Of a stretch of 64,000 nt of DNA, positions 50,615 through 58,639 are shown in pieces (position 1 is the stretch's first letter; every line of letters begins with the position of its first letter). The DNA lies in assembly GCA_017650105.1 (NCBI GenBank), contig JAGCFO010000023.1, positions 93,452 through 157,451 of the forward strand, read 5' to 3'. Made by a program: the position numbers and the translations under genes. A model generated the notes under the pieces. The model was not told where the DNA came from. It saw only the letters and a list, made by a program, of their open reading frames with translations, and ran no database searches. The stretch is from Bacteroidaceae bacterium (GTDB taxonomy: Bacteria; Bacteroidota; Bacteroidia; Bacteroidales; Bacteroidaceae).

Positions 50615-53296
50615 TTATTCTTTGAGCATACGGGCGGATTCTTTCTTCATAGCGAGAGGAGAAGAAAGCATATCTTCTTTAGAAGAAACAAAACTGAAGC
50701 GATAACGCCCCTGCTGAAGTTCGTACTTCTCGCCCGTTTCGGGAGGGAAGAATGTGGCAGTAGCTCCAACAGGAACCGTTATCTCATACGTCTGCACGCC
50801 GTCCTTTCGGTTTATCTCCGACGAAGCAATGCCGTAGGGAGTGGAAATGGAATAGAGGACGTGCTCCACATGAGAAGGAATGGGTGCGACAATGAAATGT
50901 TTGTAACCTGGCTGATTGGAATCAAGCTTGAGCCCAGCCAAATAGCGATAGAACCAAGTGAGCCCTCCACCGAACATAGGGTGATTGTGGGAGTTTTGTC
51001 CATCCCACTGCTCCCAGAGAGCCGTTGCGCCTTCAGCTAACATATATCCGTAGCTGGGGAAATCAGTCTGATTGAAAATTTGGAAGAGAAGTTCCGAAAG
51101 CCCGTTCTCAATAAGCACTTCAGGTAAGAAGCGCGTGCCGAAAATGCCTGTATCGAGATGCCCTTTGTAACGCACGGAAAGGTCGTAACTGAGTGTGTTG
51201 ACTACATCCGCACGAACCTCATCGGGCACTCCCATATAGAGAGCAAAGACGTTGCTTCCATAGTCGCCATAACTCTTTGTAACAGGATTGTAGAACTTTT
51301 TATGAAAAGCTTCCTTCACTTCGTTTGCCAAACGGCTGTAATAAGCTTCATCTTCATTTAATCCAAGTGCAGATGCCGCACTTGCGTTGATGTGAGCACA
51401 ATACCAAAGGTAGAAAGTGTGAACCAGCTCCTCTGCCGGCAAACCGAACGGTGCCACCCACTCCCCAAGATTGAACCATTTATTGGGAGTATCTGCGCCT
51501 ACGTTGCATCGACGTGAGTACATAGTACCCTCTTCGGTAAGCCAAGTGAGCATATATTGCAGTTGACTCTTCATGGCAGCATAGTTCTCTTTAAGGACAC
51601 GCATATCTCCGTAATGCAGATAGTGTTCCCAGGGGATGATGTTGGCAGCAGCGCCCCAGGCAACGCCTCCCCCACACGCAGGCTGCCAAGGAGCTGAGTT
51701 TGGGACATAGCCTGTCTTGTCCTGCACGTCACGAACAGTCTGCAGCCACTGCCGATAAAACGCAGCAGCATCAAACGTCTCCATCACGGTAGGACACACC
51801 ACTTGCCCGTCGCCCAGATAGGGACTACGCTCCCTGTGGGGGCAGTCGCTTTGGATTCCTCCGTGCATATTGTCTTTTTCACTCTGCTGCCAAATGGCAT
51901 GAATCTGATTGTATAGCGTGTGAGAAGTTTTGAACCGAGCAGCTAGGGGCACATCAGAATAGACAACTTCTGCCTCCACGTTTTCTTCCGTCAATTCACA
52001 GCCTTCGATAATGGCGCTGCGGAAAACGAACCAGGTGAAACGAGGAGCATAGCTCTCCTTCTCCTTTCCTCCACTTATATATTTATGCACGCCGAGAGGA
52101 GATTCGCAAATGTAATGAACCTGAATGGTGTCGCCCTTCTTAGCTGAAATATCCTTCAAACGAACCCATCCTGAAATCTCCTTTTTAAAATCCACCTTAT
52201 ATGAACCATCGGGCTGTTTGGAGAAAGAGACTGGATTGAGAACTTCAGCAACCCTATCGGATGGAGACATCTGCGCCGACAGCTTCCCCGTAGGCGGTTC
52301 CTTAATAAATGCCTGTTGCCAGCGAATCGCTTTCGAATCAGCATTCCGAGTAGCATCATATATTTCTCCCGCATATACTCCATTCAATACTATCTGCGAT
52401 TCAGCTACTTGCCACTTATCGTCGGTAGCCACTATCTCCTTCGTGCCATCCGAATAGATAACCTCTATTTGGCAAAGAAAGGCATTATCGCCGAAAGGAG
52501 TCACCCAATGAGAAACAGCATTATAGAATCCTTCGCCTAAGAGAGCATTAACTGTATTGTTACCCTTTTGCAATAACTCTGTGATGTCGTAGGCAAGATA
52601 GTAAACTCTATAGTCGGTAAAGTCTCCCGGAATAGCAATAAATGCCGAACTAAGTTGAGGGCGTTCATTAGCATTAGAGATGTTAGGAACGAAGAAATCT
52701 TCGCCCACTTTCCTGCCGTTAATAGAAACCTCGTAGTAGCCTAAAGCCGAAACATACATCTTAGCTCCACGAATGGGTTTCGTGATGTTGAGAGTCTGTC
52801 GGAACATCGGCGCTACGCCACGTTCAAAGTCAGCAGCAATCCATTTTGCCTGCCACTCTGATGCATCAAGCAATCCCATTCCCCAGAAAGAAGGTTCGCT
52901 CCACGAAGATTCCTTCCCGTCCTTATTCCAAACTTTCACTTGCCACCAATATGTTTCTCCCGAAGCGAGTGGTTTTCCTTCGTAAGGGATAAGGTAAGAT
53001 TGCTCCGAAACAACTTTACCTGTGTCCCACATATCGGCATTGCCCAAGAGGAGTTTCTCTTTTGATGATGCAACACAAATCCGATAACCCGTCTGTCGTT
53101 CTCCGGTGGTCCACTCGCTGGATGGCTTGTTTATCCACGAAAAACGAGGATTCGGCTCGCCAATCGTGAAGGGATTCACCATATGCTCGCATTTAAGTTG
53201 ATGCGGGACAATGCCTGCTGCTGCGGACATGAAGGACATCAGCAGCAAAAACATCATATAGTATCTCCCTTTCACACTTTGACGCGAGATTGTCAT
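50615..53296 (-). CDS. GH78 alpha-L-rhamnosidase
   Basis: An 893-residue secreted enzyme. N-terminal beta domains (FTIGEPNPRFSWINKP, GYRICVASSKEKLLLG, EWQAKWIAADFERG) precede the (alpha/alpha)6 catalytic barrel with SDCPHRERSPYLGDGQVVCPTV, the motif holding the catalytic acid, and WEQWDGQNSHNHPMFGG. It removes terminal alpha-L-rhamnose from rhamnogalacturonan, flavonoid glycosides or arabinogalactan. The first start gives a 13-residue leader before a signal-like MMFLLLMSFMSAAAG; an alternative start at 53257 would begin with it. It is 28 bp downstream of the S9 peptidase gene. Confidence 0.93.
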   Translation of the reverse strand: MTISRQSVKGRYYMMFLLLMSFMSAAAGIVPHQLKCEHMVNPFTIGEPNPRFSWINKPSSEWTTGERQTGYRICVASSKEKLLLGNADMWDTGKVVSEQSYLIPYEGKPLASGETYWWQVKVWNKDGKESSWSEPSFWGMGLLDASEWQAKWIAADFERGVAPMFRQTLNITKPIRGAKMYVSALGYYEVSINGRKVGEDFFVPNISNANERPQLSSAFIAIPGDFTDYRVYYLAYDITELLQKGNNTVNALLGEGFYNAVSHWVTPFGDNAFLCQIEVIYSDGTKEIVATDDKWQVAESQIVLNGVYAGEIYDATRNADSKAIRWQQAFIKEPPTGKLSAQMSPSDRVAEVLNPVSFSKQPDGSYKVDFKKEISGWVRLKDISAKKGDTIQVHYICESPLGVHKYISGGKEKESYAPRFTWFVFRSAIIEGCELTEENVEAEVVYSDVPLAARFKTSHTLYNQIHAIWQQSEKDNMHGGIQSDCPHRERSPYLGDGQVVCPTVMETFDAAAFYRQWLQTVRDVQDKTGYVPNSAPWQPACGGGVAWGAAANIIPWEHYLHYGDMRVLKENYAAMKSQLQYMLTWLTEEGTMYSRRCNVGADTPNKWFNLGEWVAPFGLPAEELVHTFYLWYCAHINASAASALGLNEDEAYYSRLANEVKEAFHKKFYNPVTKSYGDYGSNVFALYMGVPDEVRADVVNTLSYDLSVRYKGHLDTGIFGTRFLPEVLIENGLSELLFQIFNQTDFPSYGYMLAEGATALWEQWDGQNSHNHPMFGGGLTWFYRYLAGLKLDSNQPGYKHFIVAPIPSHVEHVLYSISTPYGIASSEINRKDGVQTYEITVPVGATATFFPPETGEKYELQQGRYRFSFVSSKEDMLSSPLAMKKESARMLKE

Positions 53297-53324
53297 TCGA
53301 AATCAGTATAGAGATTGCAAAAAA

Positions 53325-55808
53325 TTACAATTGCTTCTCCGGATACATCGCTTCCCACCAAGTATCATCATCCTGCAAATACTTTGCAAACCAGGCAAAG
53401 ATAGTGTTTTGCCACTTTAGGCGCTTGTCGTATTGCGTAATATGGTGATTCTGATCCTTTACCGCAACGAACGCCGTTTCTCTTCCCAACAGTTTAAGAG
53501 CCGTAAACATCTGGATGCTTTCTCCTACTGGCACGTTTGTGTCAGCATCACCGTGCAGGAAGAGCAAAGGCGTGTGAATCTTGTCAGCATTGAAGAGAGG
53601 ACTCTGTTTCGTGTAGAGTTCGGGGTGGGTCCAAGGATAGCTGTTAGCCATTGATACCTCGCTATAAGAATATCCCCAATAACCCTCGCCCCAATAGCTT
53701 GTATGATCGGAAATGCCTGCATGAGAGATAGCTGCAGCAAAGATATCGGTTTTTGTCTGCAGATATTGTGTCATAAATCCTCCGTACGAGGCACCGATAC
53801 AACCAATCTTCTTGGGATTCACATACGGATGGCTCTGTGTGAAACGTTGCGTTGCCTCAATGATATCTTCCGCAGGACCCTCTCCCGCCGTATTCACATG
53901 TCGTGCCGAGAATGCCTGCCCGAATCCTGTGGCGCCGCTCGGTTCCACAATCAACACCACGTATCCTTGAGCTGCATAGGCGTGTTGAGGATAACGGCTC
54001 TCGAAATTACGGCTTGTAGGACTGCAACCTCCATAGTAATTGACAATCATCGGATATTGCTTGGTAGCATCGAAGAACGGGGGCAGATAATATCGGCACA
54101 CGATGGTGTCGCCTCGCTGGCTTACAAAAGTCCATCTTTCGCAGGCACCAAGTTCAACATCCTTCAGCGTCTTTGCACTCAAGTCCTCAACAAGTGTGCT
54201 TTTCCACTTCTTCGTATCGACGAGATAGAGTCTGTCGGAATTGGAAGCGCCTTGCCCGTAGTACATCAGCACGTCGGCATTTCTTGCGAGCGTGAAGCGA
54301 TTCACAAGGTCTTCTTCCGTTTTCATCAGCTCGATGCGCCCCGTTTTAGGTTGCAGTCGGAAAAGATGAACGTAGTCTTCATCCTCTGCCGTAAAGTAAA
54401 TGAACCCGTCTCTCTTGCTCCACTGAACATCTGAGACACATGGATTGAAGTTGCGCGTGAGAGACTTCACGTCTCGCGAAGCGATATCAAAGAGGTATAA
54501 CTGGATGTCGGTCATGCTGGGAACGAGCCCTTCGGGAACGTTCATGCCTATACCACCCAAGCTCTCGGGTGAGCCCCAGATGAGCAACTGCTCTCCGTCG
54601 GGCGAGAAGCAAGCGCCATTAATGAATCCGTCGTTTTCAACAAGCGTGTCGCATTGTAGTGTTTGCAAGTTCATGCGCAGAATTGTCACCAGCGACGTGG
54701 GACGTTTCGTCAACCGGCTAGTGCTCTTCATCAGAAGGGCATACTGCCCGTCGGAGGTGAAATCCGCAACTCGTACATTATGATACCCAAACACCAGTGG
54801 CTGAAGCACTTCGTTGTTGTCGGAATAAAGAGAAAGTTTCGTACGATTGCGCCAACCGGGTTGACGATCCTCAGGCTGAACCACTTCGTAGACTCCTGCA
54901 TCCTCCCTGGGACCTTCTTCTGTCTGCATTATGACGGCATGAGCTTCGTCGGGCGAGAAATAGAGGTATCCGTCGGCTGGCAGATTATCGGCAAAGGTGC
55001 GCTTCTTGTTGGTAACAGGATCAACGACGTAGACGATTTGTTTGCCATCTCTGCGCTCGGTGTAGTAATACTCGTTGGACGAAGGCATCCAGCGCAGCCC
55101 TTGTCCTGTGCCCACAACGCGTCCAGAGGCTAACTCGCGTACTTCAGTCTCAGAGCGGCTCTGCCCTCCCCGTTCGGTATGCGAAACAGTGACGATAGCA
55201 TACTTACCGTTTGGCGAGAGCTGCACTCCGCTGAACCTATCGGCTTCCAGCACCTCGTGAATAGTATAGAGTTTCTTGCTGTCGGTAGAAACGGTGACGA
55301 CACCTTCTTTCTCTGTCTCAACATTCACTTTCAATTTCTCCTCTTTATCTTTTTTTGCAAGATAGCGGATGACGACATCGTGCGTACCAGGTTCCAATTT
55401 GAGGTCTCGTCCGGCTGAAGTGCCATCAACGAACGTCTGGCTATGTGCCAAGCCCTCAACCGAAAGTTTAACGGGAACATAACTGCTGTTTGTCAGCGTA
55501 AATCCGAGCAGATGGATGCTGAAACCTTTGTCTTCGCCATCTCCAACATCGGATGAGGTGTTAGGAGCGATGCTGTCGTTCCACAGCGCGGCTCCCTCGA
55601 GCAGCGATTTGGGAAGCGTCGATGCTGCACCGAGAAGGCTTCCTTCGTTCCACTTTTTCTGGCTCACACTCACGCTGTCCATCATGTACGGAGCCTTCAC
55701 AGCGAAAGGTCCCACGTGACGGAATGATGTTACAGGAATCGTCTCAGCGTAAGCCGCAGCAAACAGCACGAGTGCACTGAGAAAGAGAATGTTTCGTTTC
55801 ATTTTCAT
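53325..55808 (-). CDS. S9 family prolyl oligopeptidase/DPP-type peptidase
   Basis: An 827-residue secreted peptidase (signal peptide KMKRNILFLSALVLFAAAYA). An N-terminal beta region of about 190 residues with SFRHVGPFAVKAPYMMD, then a beta-propeller with WD/DPP-like blades, then the alpha/beta-hydrolase domain: GCIGASYGGFMTQYL (Ser), FLHGDADTNVPVGE (Asp), VKDQNHHITQYDK (His). Such enzymes cleave after proline or alanine in peptides taken up or exposed at the surface. Placed directly upstream of the GH78 gene with a 28-bp gap, it is a common but unexplained companion of carbohydrate enzymes. Full length. Confidence 0.92.
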   Translation of the reverse strand: MKMKRNILFLSALVLFAAAYAETIPVTSFRHVGPFAVKAPYMMDSVSVSQKKWNEGSLLGAASTLPKSLLEGAALWNDSIAPNTSSDVGDGEDKGFSIHLLGFTLTNSSYVPVKLSVEGLAHSQTFVDGTSAGRDLKLEPGTHDVVIRYLAKKDKEEKLKVNVETEKEGVVTVSTDSKKLYTIHEVLEADRFSGVQLSPNGKYAIVTVSHTERGGQSRSETEVRELASGRVVGTGQGLRWMPSSNEYYYTERRDGKQIVYVVDPVTNKKRTFADNLPADGYLYFSPDEAHAVIMQTEEGPREDAGVYEVVQPEDRQPGWRNRTKLSLYSDNNEVLQPLVFGYHNVRVADFTSDGQYALLMKSTSRLTKRPTSLVTILRMNLQTLQCDTLVENDGFINGACFSPDGEQLLIWGSPESLGGIGMNVPEGLVPSMTDIQLYLFDIASRDVKSLTRNFNPCVSDVQWSKRDGFIYFTAEDEDYVHLFRLQPKTGRIELMKTEEDLVNRFTLARNADVLMYYGQGASNSDRLYLVDTKKWKSTLVEDLSAKTLKDVELGACERWTFVSQRGDTIVCRYYLPPFFDATKQYPMIVNYYGGCSPTSRNFESRYPQHAYAAQGYVVLIVEPSGATGFGQAFSARHVNTAGEGPAEDIIEATQRFTQSHPYVNPKKIGCIGASYGGFMTQYLQTKTDIFAAAISHAGISDHTSYWGEGYWGYSYSEVSMANSYPWTHPELYTKQSPLFNADKIHTPLLFLHGDADTNVPVGESIQMFTALKLLGRETAFVAVKDQNHHITQYDKRLKWQNTIFAWFAKYLQDDDTWWEAMYPEKQL

Positions 55809-55844
55809 GTCGTATAGTTTTTATAGATAGTCAAAAGTCGTTTT

Positions 55845-56030
55845 TCACCATATCTTATTAAGCTCCTCGGAGTACTCAAACCCTCCCTGCCTGAGCCTCT
55901 CGCGGAGCATCTGGGGATCTACGCCAAACGAAGAGCACACGTCGTCAAGACTCTCAAACTCGCCGTCACGCAGCAGCATGTTGATTGCCGACACCAGCAT
56001 CGGAAGGTCGTCCAAGGGTAGATGATCCAT
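55845..56030 (-). CDS. DUF4250 domain protein
   Basis: A 61-residue protein from ATG 56030: MDHLPLDDLPMLVSAINMLL, then SLDDVCSSFGVDPQMLRERLRQ and GFEYSEELNKIW. It matches the small DUF4250 family, which has a helix-turn-helix-like helical fold; function unknown. The longer frame to 56114 is excluded because a promoter (-7 TACCTTTG at 56084-56091, minus) lies inside it. Confidence 0.85.
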   Translation of the reverse strand: MDHLPLDDLPMLVSAINMLLRDGEFESLDDVCSSFGVDPQMLRERLRQGGFEYSEELNKIW

Positions 56031-56083
56031 TTTTGTCGAGTTCGTCAGATGCGAGGAAGGCGATGCCTCCTTTAGCCGAAGGG

Positions 56084-56115
56084 CAAAGGTAAAAACACAT
56101 TTCCGACAAAACAAG
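56084..56115 (-). promoter_or_regulatory. Promoter of the DUF4250 gene
   Basis: Minus strand: CTTG (56115-56112, one base from TTTG), 20-bp spacer, TACCTTTG (56091-56084, exact). It lies 54 bp before ATG 56030. Confidence 0.65.
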
Positions 56116-56192
56116 CGAAAACCAACGTTTTTCGCTTTTCTATTCCTTATTTAATATGTTGGTGTGGATATATGCTTTGAGTTCCCGCAAAT

Positions 56193-56270
56193 ATGAAGAA
56201 AGAAAAAAAATTTTTCCCTTCTTCATCTCGCGATATTTGTTCTCCAAAAATAATTATCCCTTCTTCATAA
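56193..56270. repeat. 21-bp-period intergenic repeat, copy 10
   Basis: A forward unit (GAAGAAAGAAAAAAAATTTT from 56195) runs head-on into reverse units ending at 56224, 56245 and 56266. The unit 56225-56245 carries ATCTCGCGATATTTG. It sits in the divergent space between the DUF4250 and GH92 genes. As in copy 1, opposed units can form a hairpin. Confidence 0.87.
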
Positions 56271-56333
56271 TTTTGCGTTGTCCCAATAGAGGGAAACAAA
56301 TCTCTTCAAGTCTTACTGATTTCGAACAAATTG

Positions 56334-56365
56334 TTTGCAGATGTCAAGATTTTTTCCGTAATTTG
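56334..56365 (+). promoter_or_regulatory. Candidate promoter of the GH92 gene
   Basis: TTTG (56334-56337), 21-bp spacer, TAATTTGC (from 56359), which has one T fewer than the TAnnTTTG box. The remaining bases to 56481 form a leader of about 110 nt with no recognised element. Confidence 0.4.
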
Positions 56366-56481
56366 CAAACAGAGTTCTGTGCAGCTTAAGCAATTGTCCT
56401 CACCACATCAGGAAGGGCAACATCTGCTCACAGAGCGTGATGCCAGAATTTCCTCTTTGCCACATAAAAACAACAGATAGA

Positions 56482-58620
56482 ATGAAAAGAATAGCATTGA
56501 CTTTAGTCGCCGTTTTTATAACTCTGACCCTTTCGGCTCAGACAAACTACGCTAAGCAGGTAAATACACTTATCGGCACACAAGGGGCAGGCCTCACTTC
56601 GGGATATCTCTATCCCGGAGCTACCTACCCTCACGGAATGGTTCAGTTCACTCCATCGTATTTCTGCAAACAGGCGGGGTTTGTGATAAATCAGAACAGC
56701 GGAGGCGGATGTGAGCATATGGGGAATTTCCCCACTTTTCCCGTGAAAGGCAAACTCACCGTTTCTCCCGATATGATACGCAATGCCCGCATCAACATCA
56801 GCGAAGAGAAAGGGCATGCAGGCTACTACGAAACTATGGTGCAAGAAGATATCCACGCAGAGCTCACCGTTACTCCTCGCACGGGAATGGCGCGCTATAG
56901 CTATCCTGCCGATGCCGACTTCGGTACCGTGATAATCGGTGCCGGAATAGCAGCGACGCCTATCACGGAAGCTGCCGTAGCCATTACCGCTCCCAACAGA
57001 TGCGAGGGATATGCCGACGGGGGATATTTCTGCGGGATACGCACTCCTTATAAAGTATTCTTCGTTGCCGAGTTTGACGCCGATGCCGTTCAGACGGGGA
57101 CGTGGAAGCGTAAAGTATTACACCCTGGAGCCACTTTCGCGCAAGGGGAAGAATCAGGAGTCTATTTCACCTTCGACACCAAGCAAAACAAGACTATTCA
57201 ATATAAGGTTGGGGTATCCTATGTGTCTGTAGAGAATGCGCGCGAAAATCTCCTTACTGAAAATCCCGACTGGAGTTTCGATTCGGTGCGAGACAAGGCG
57301 GAAGCGAAATGGAATGAGATGCTGTCTCTCATTGAAGTGGAAGGCGGAAGTGAAAGCCGACGTACTCAGTTCTATACTCATCTCTATCGCGCTTTTATCC
57401 ATCCTAGCATATCAAGTGACGTAAACGGAGAATACATGGGTGCCGACTGGCGTGTGCATAAGACAAATGCAGTTCAGTATTCCCAATTCAGCAACTGGGA
57501 TACCTATCGCACACAGATTCAACTGCTCTCCATGCTGGAGCCTGACGTTGCTTCCGACATCGTGCTTTCTCATCAAGATTTTGCTCTGCAGTCGGGAGGC
57601 TCCTTCCCTCGTTGGGTACTTGCAAATGTAGAAACAGGAATCATGCAAGGTGATCCTTCGTCGATACTTGTTGCTAACGCGTGGGCTTTCGGTGCACGCA
57701 ACTATGACCCCAAGCCGCTGTTTGAGATAATGAAGCGAGGAGCAGAGGTGCCTGGAGCCAAATCGCAGAATGAGGAGACACGCCCCTTCCTGCAACAATA
57801 CCTTGAGAAAGGTTACATGAATGCCTCGATGCAGCTTGAGTACACTTCTGCCGATTTTGCAATCGGACAATATGCCCTGCATGCTGTGGGCGACGAATTT
57901 GCTTCGTGGCGATACTTCCATTTTGCCCGCTCGTGGAAAAATCTCTTCTGTGAGGAAACGGGATGGCTTCGCTCTCGCAATGCTGACGGCTCTTGGAAAA
58001 ATCAAGGTGACGACTGGCGCGAGGCTACATACAAAGACTACTTCTGGATGGTTCCTTACAACATCAAGGGACTTATCGACATTATTGGCGGAAAAGAGGA
58101 AGCCGAAAGGCGCCTCGATGAATATTTCCACCGTCTTGATGCCGGATACGGCGATGAATGGTTTGCTTCGGGAAACGAACCTTCGTGGGGAATCCCTTGG
58201 ATTTACAATTGGACTGGTTCTCCTTGGAAAACTCAACAAGTAATTGCCCGCACATTACGTGAGCAGTATACCGATTGTGAAAATGGCTTGCCCGGAAATG
58301 ACGATCTCGGCTCTATGGGTGCGTGGTATGTGTTTGCGTCGATGGGACTCTATCCTGAGATTCCAGCAGTCGCAGGCTTTTCTATTAACACGCCAGTATT
58401 CCCACGTATTACAGTCCATCTTCCGAAATCGGAGATAGTCATCGAAGGCGGAAGTGAGCAGAACATCTACATCACTTCTCTGCGTCTGAACGATAAAACT
58501 GTCGAGGGCACTTGGCTTTCGTGGGACGATCTACGAAAGGGAGCACGCCTGCAGTTCCGAACCTCAAAACACCCCGACAAGAAATGGGGCACAAAAGTAG
58601 TTCCTCCTTCATTCGAATAA
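56482..58620 (+). CDS. GH92 alpha-mannosidase
   Basis: A 712-residue secreted enzyme with signal peptide (MKRIALTLVAVFITLTLSAQ). Conserved GH92 motifs: VNTLIGTQG, GYLYPGATYPHGMVQFTP, WDTYRTQIQLLSMLEP, GNEPSWGIPWIYNWTGSPWK with the acid glutamate, and LPGNDDLGSMGAWYVFASMG for Ca2+ and sugar binding. GH92 enzymes are calcium-dependent inverting exo-alpha-mannosidases acting on N-glycans or yeast mannan. Start at 56482; 15 extra residues in a longer frame (56437) are not signal-like. First of a plus-strand trio with GH2 and the small lipoprotein. Confidence 0.93.
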   Translation: MKRIALTLVAVFITLTLSAQTNYAKQVNTLIGTQGAGLTSGYLYPGATYPHGMVQFTPSYFCKQAGFVINQNSGGGCEHMGNFPTFPVKGKLTVSPDMIRNARINISEEKGHAGYYETMVQEDIHAELTVTPRTGMARYSYPADADFGTVIIGAGIAATPITEAAVAITAPNRCEGYADGGYFCGIRTPYKVFFVAEFDADAVQTGTWKRKVLHPGATFAQGEESGVYFTFDTKQNKTIQYKVGVSYVSVENARENLLTENPDWSFDSVRDKAEAKWNEMLSLIEVEGGSESRRTQFYTHLYRAFIHPSISSDVNGEYMGADWRVHKTNAVQYSQFSNWDTYRTQIQLLSMLEPDVASDIVLSHQDFALQSGGSFPRWVLANVETGIMQGDPSSILVANAWAFGARNYDPKPLFEIMKRGAEVPGAKSQNEETRPFLQQYLEKGYMNASMQLEYTSADFAIGQYALHAVGDEFASWRYFHFARSWKNLFCEETGWLRSRNADGSWKNQGDDWREATYKDYFWMVPYNIKGLIDIIGGKEEAERRLDEYFHRLDAGYGDEWFASGNEPSWGIPWIYNWTGSPWKTQQVIARTLREQYTDCENGLPGNDDLGSMGAWYVFASMGLYPEIPAVAGFSINTPVFPRITVHLPKSEIVIEGGSEQNIYITSLRLNDKTVEGTWLSWDDLRKGARLQFRTSKHPDKKWGTKVVPPSFE

Positions 58621-58639
58621 TATTAATAAGGAATAGATC

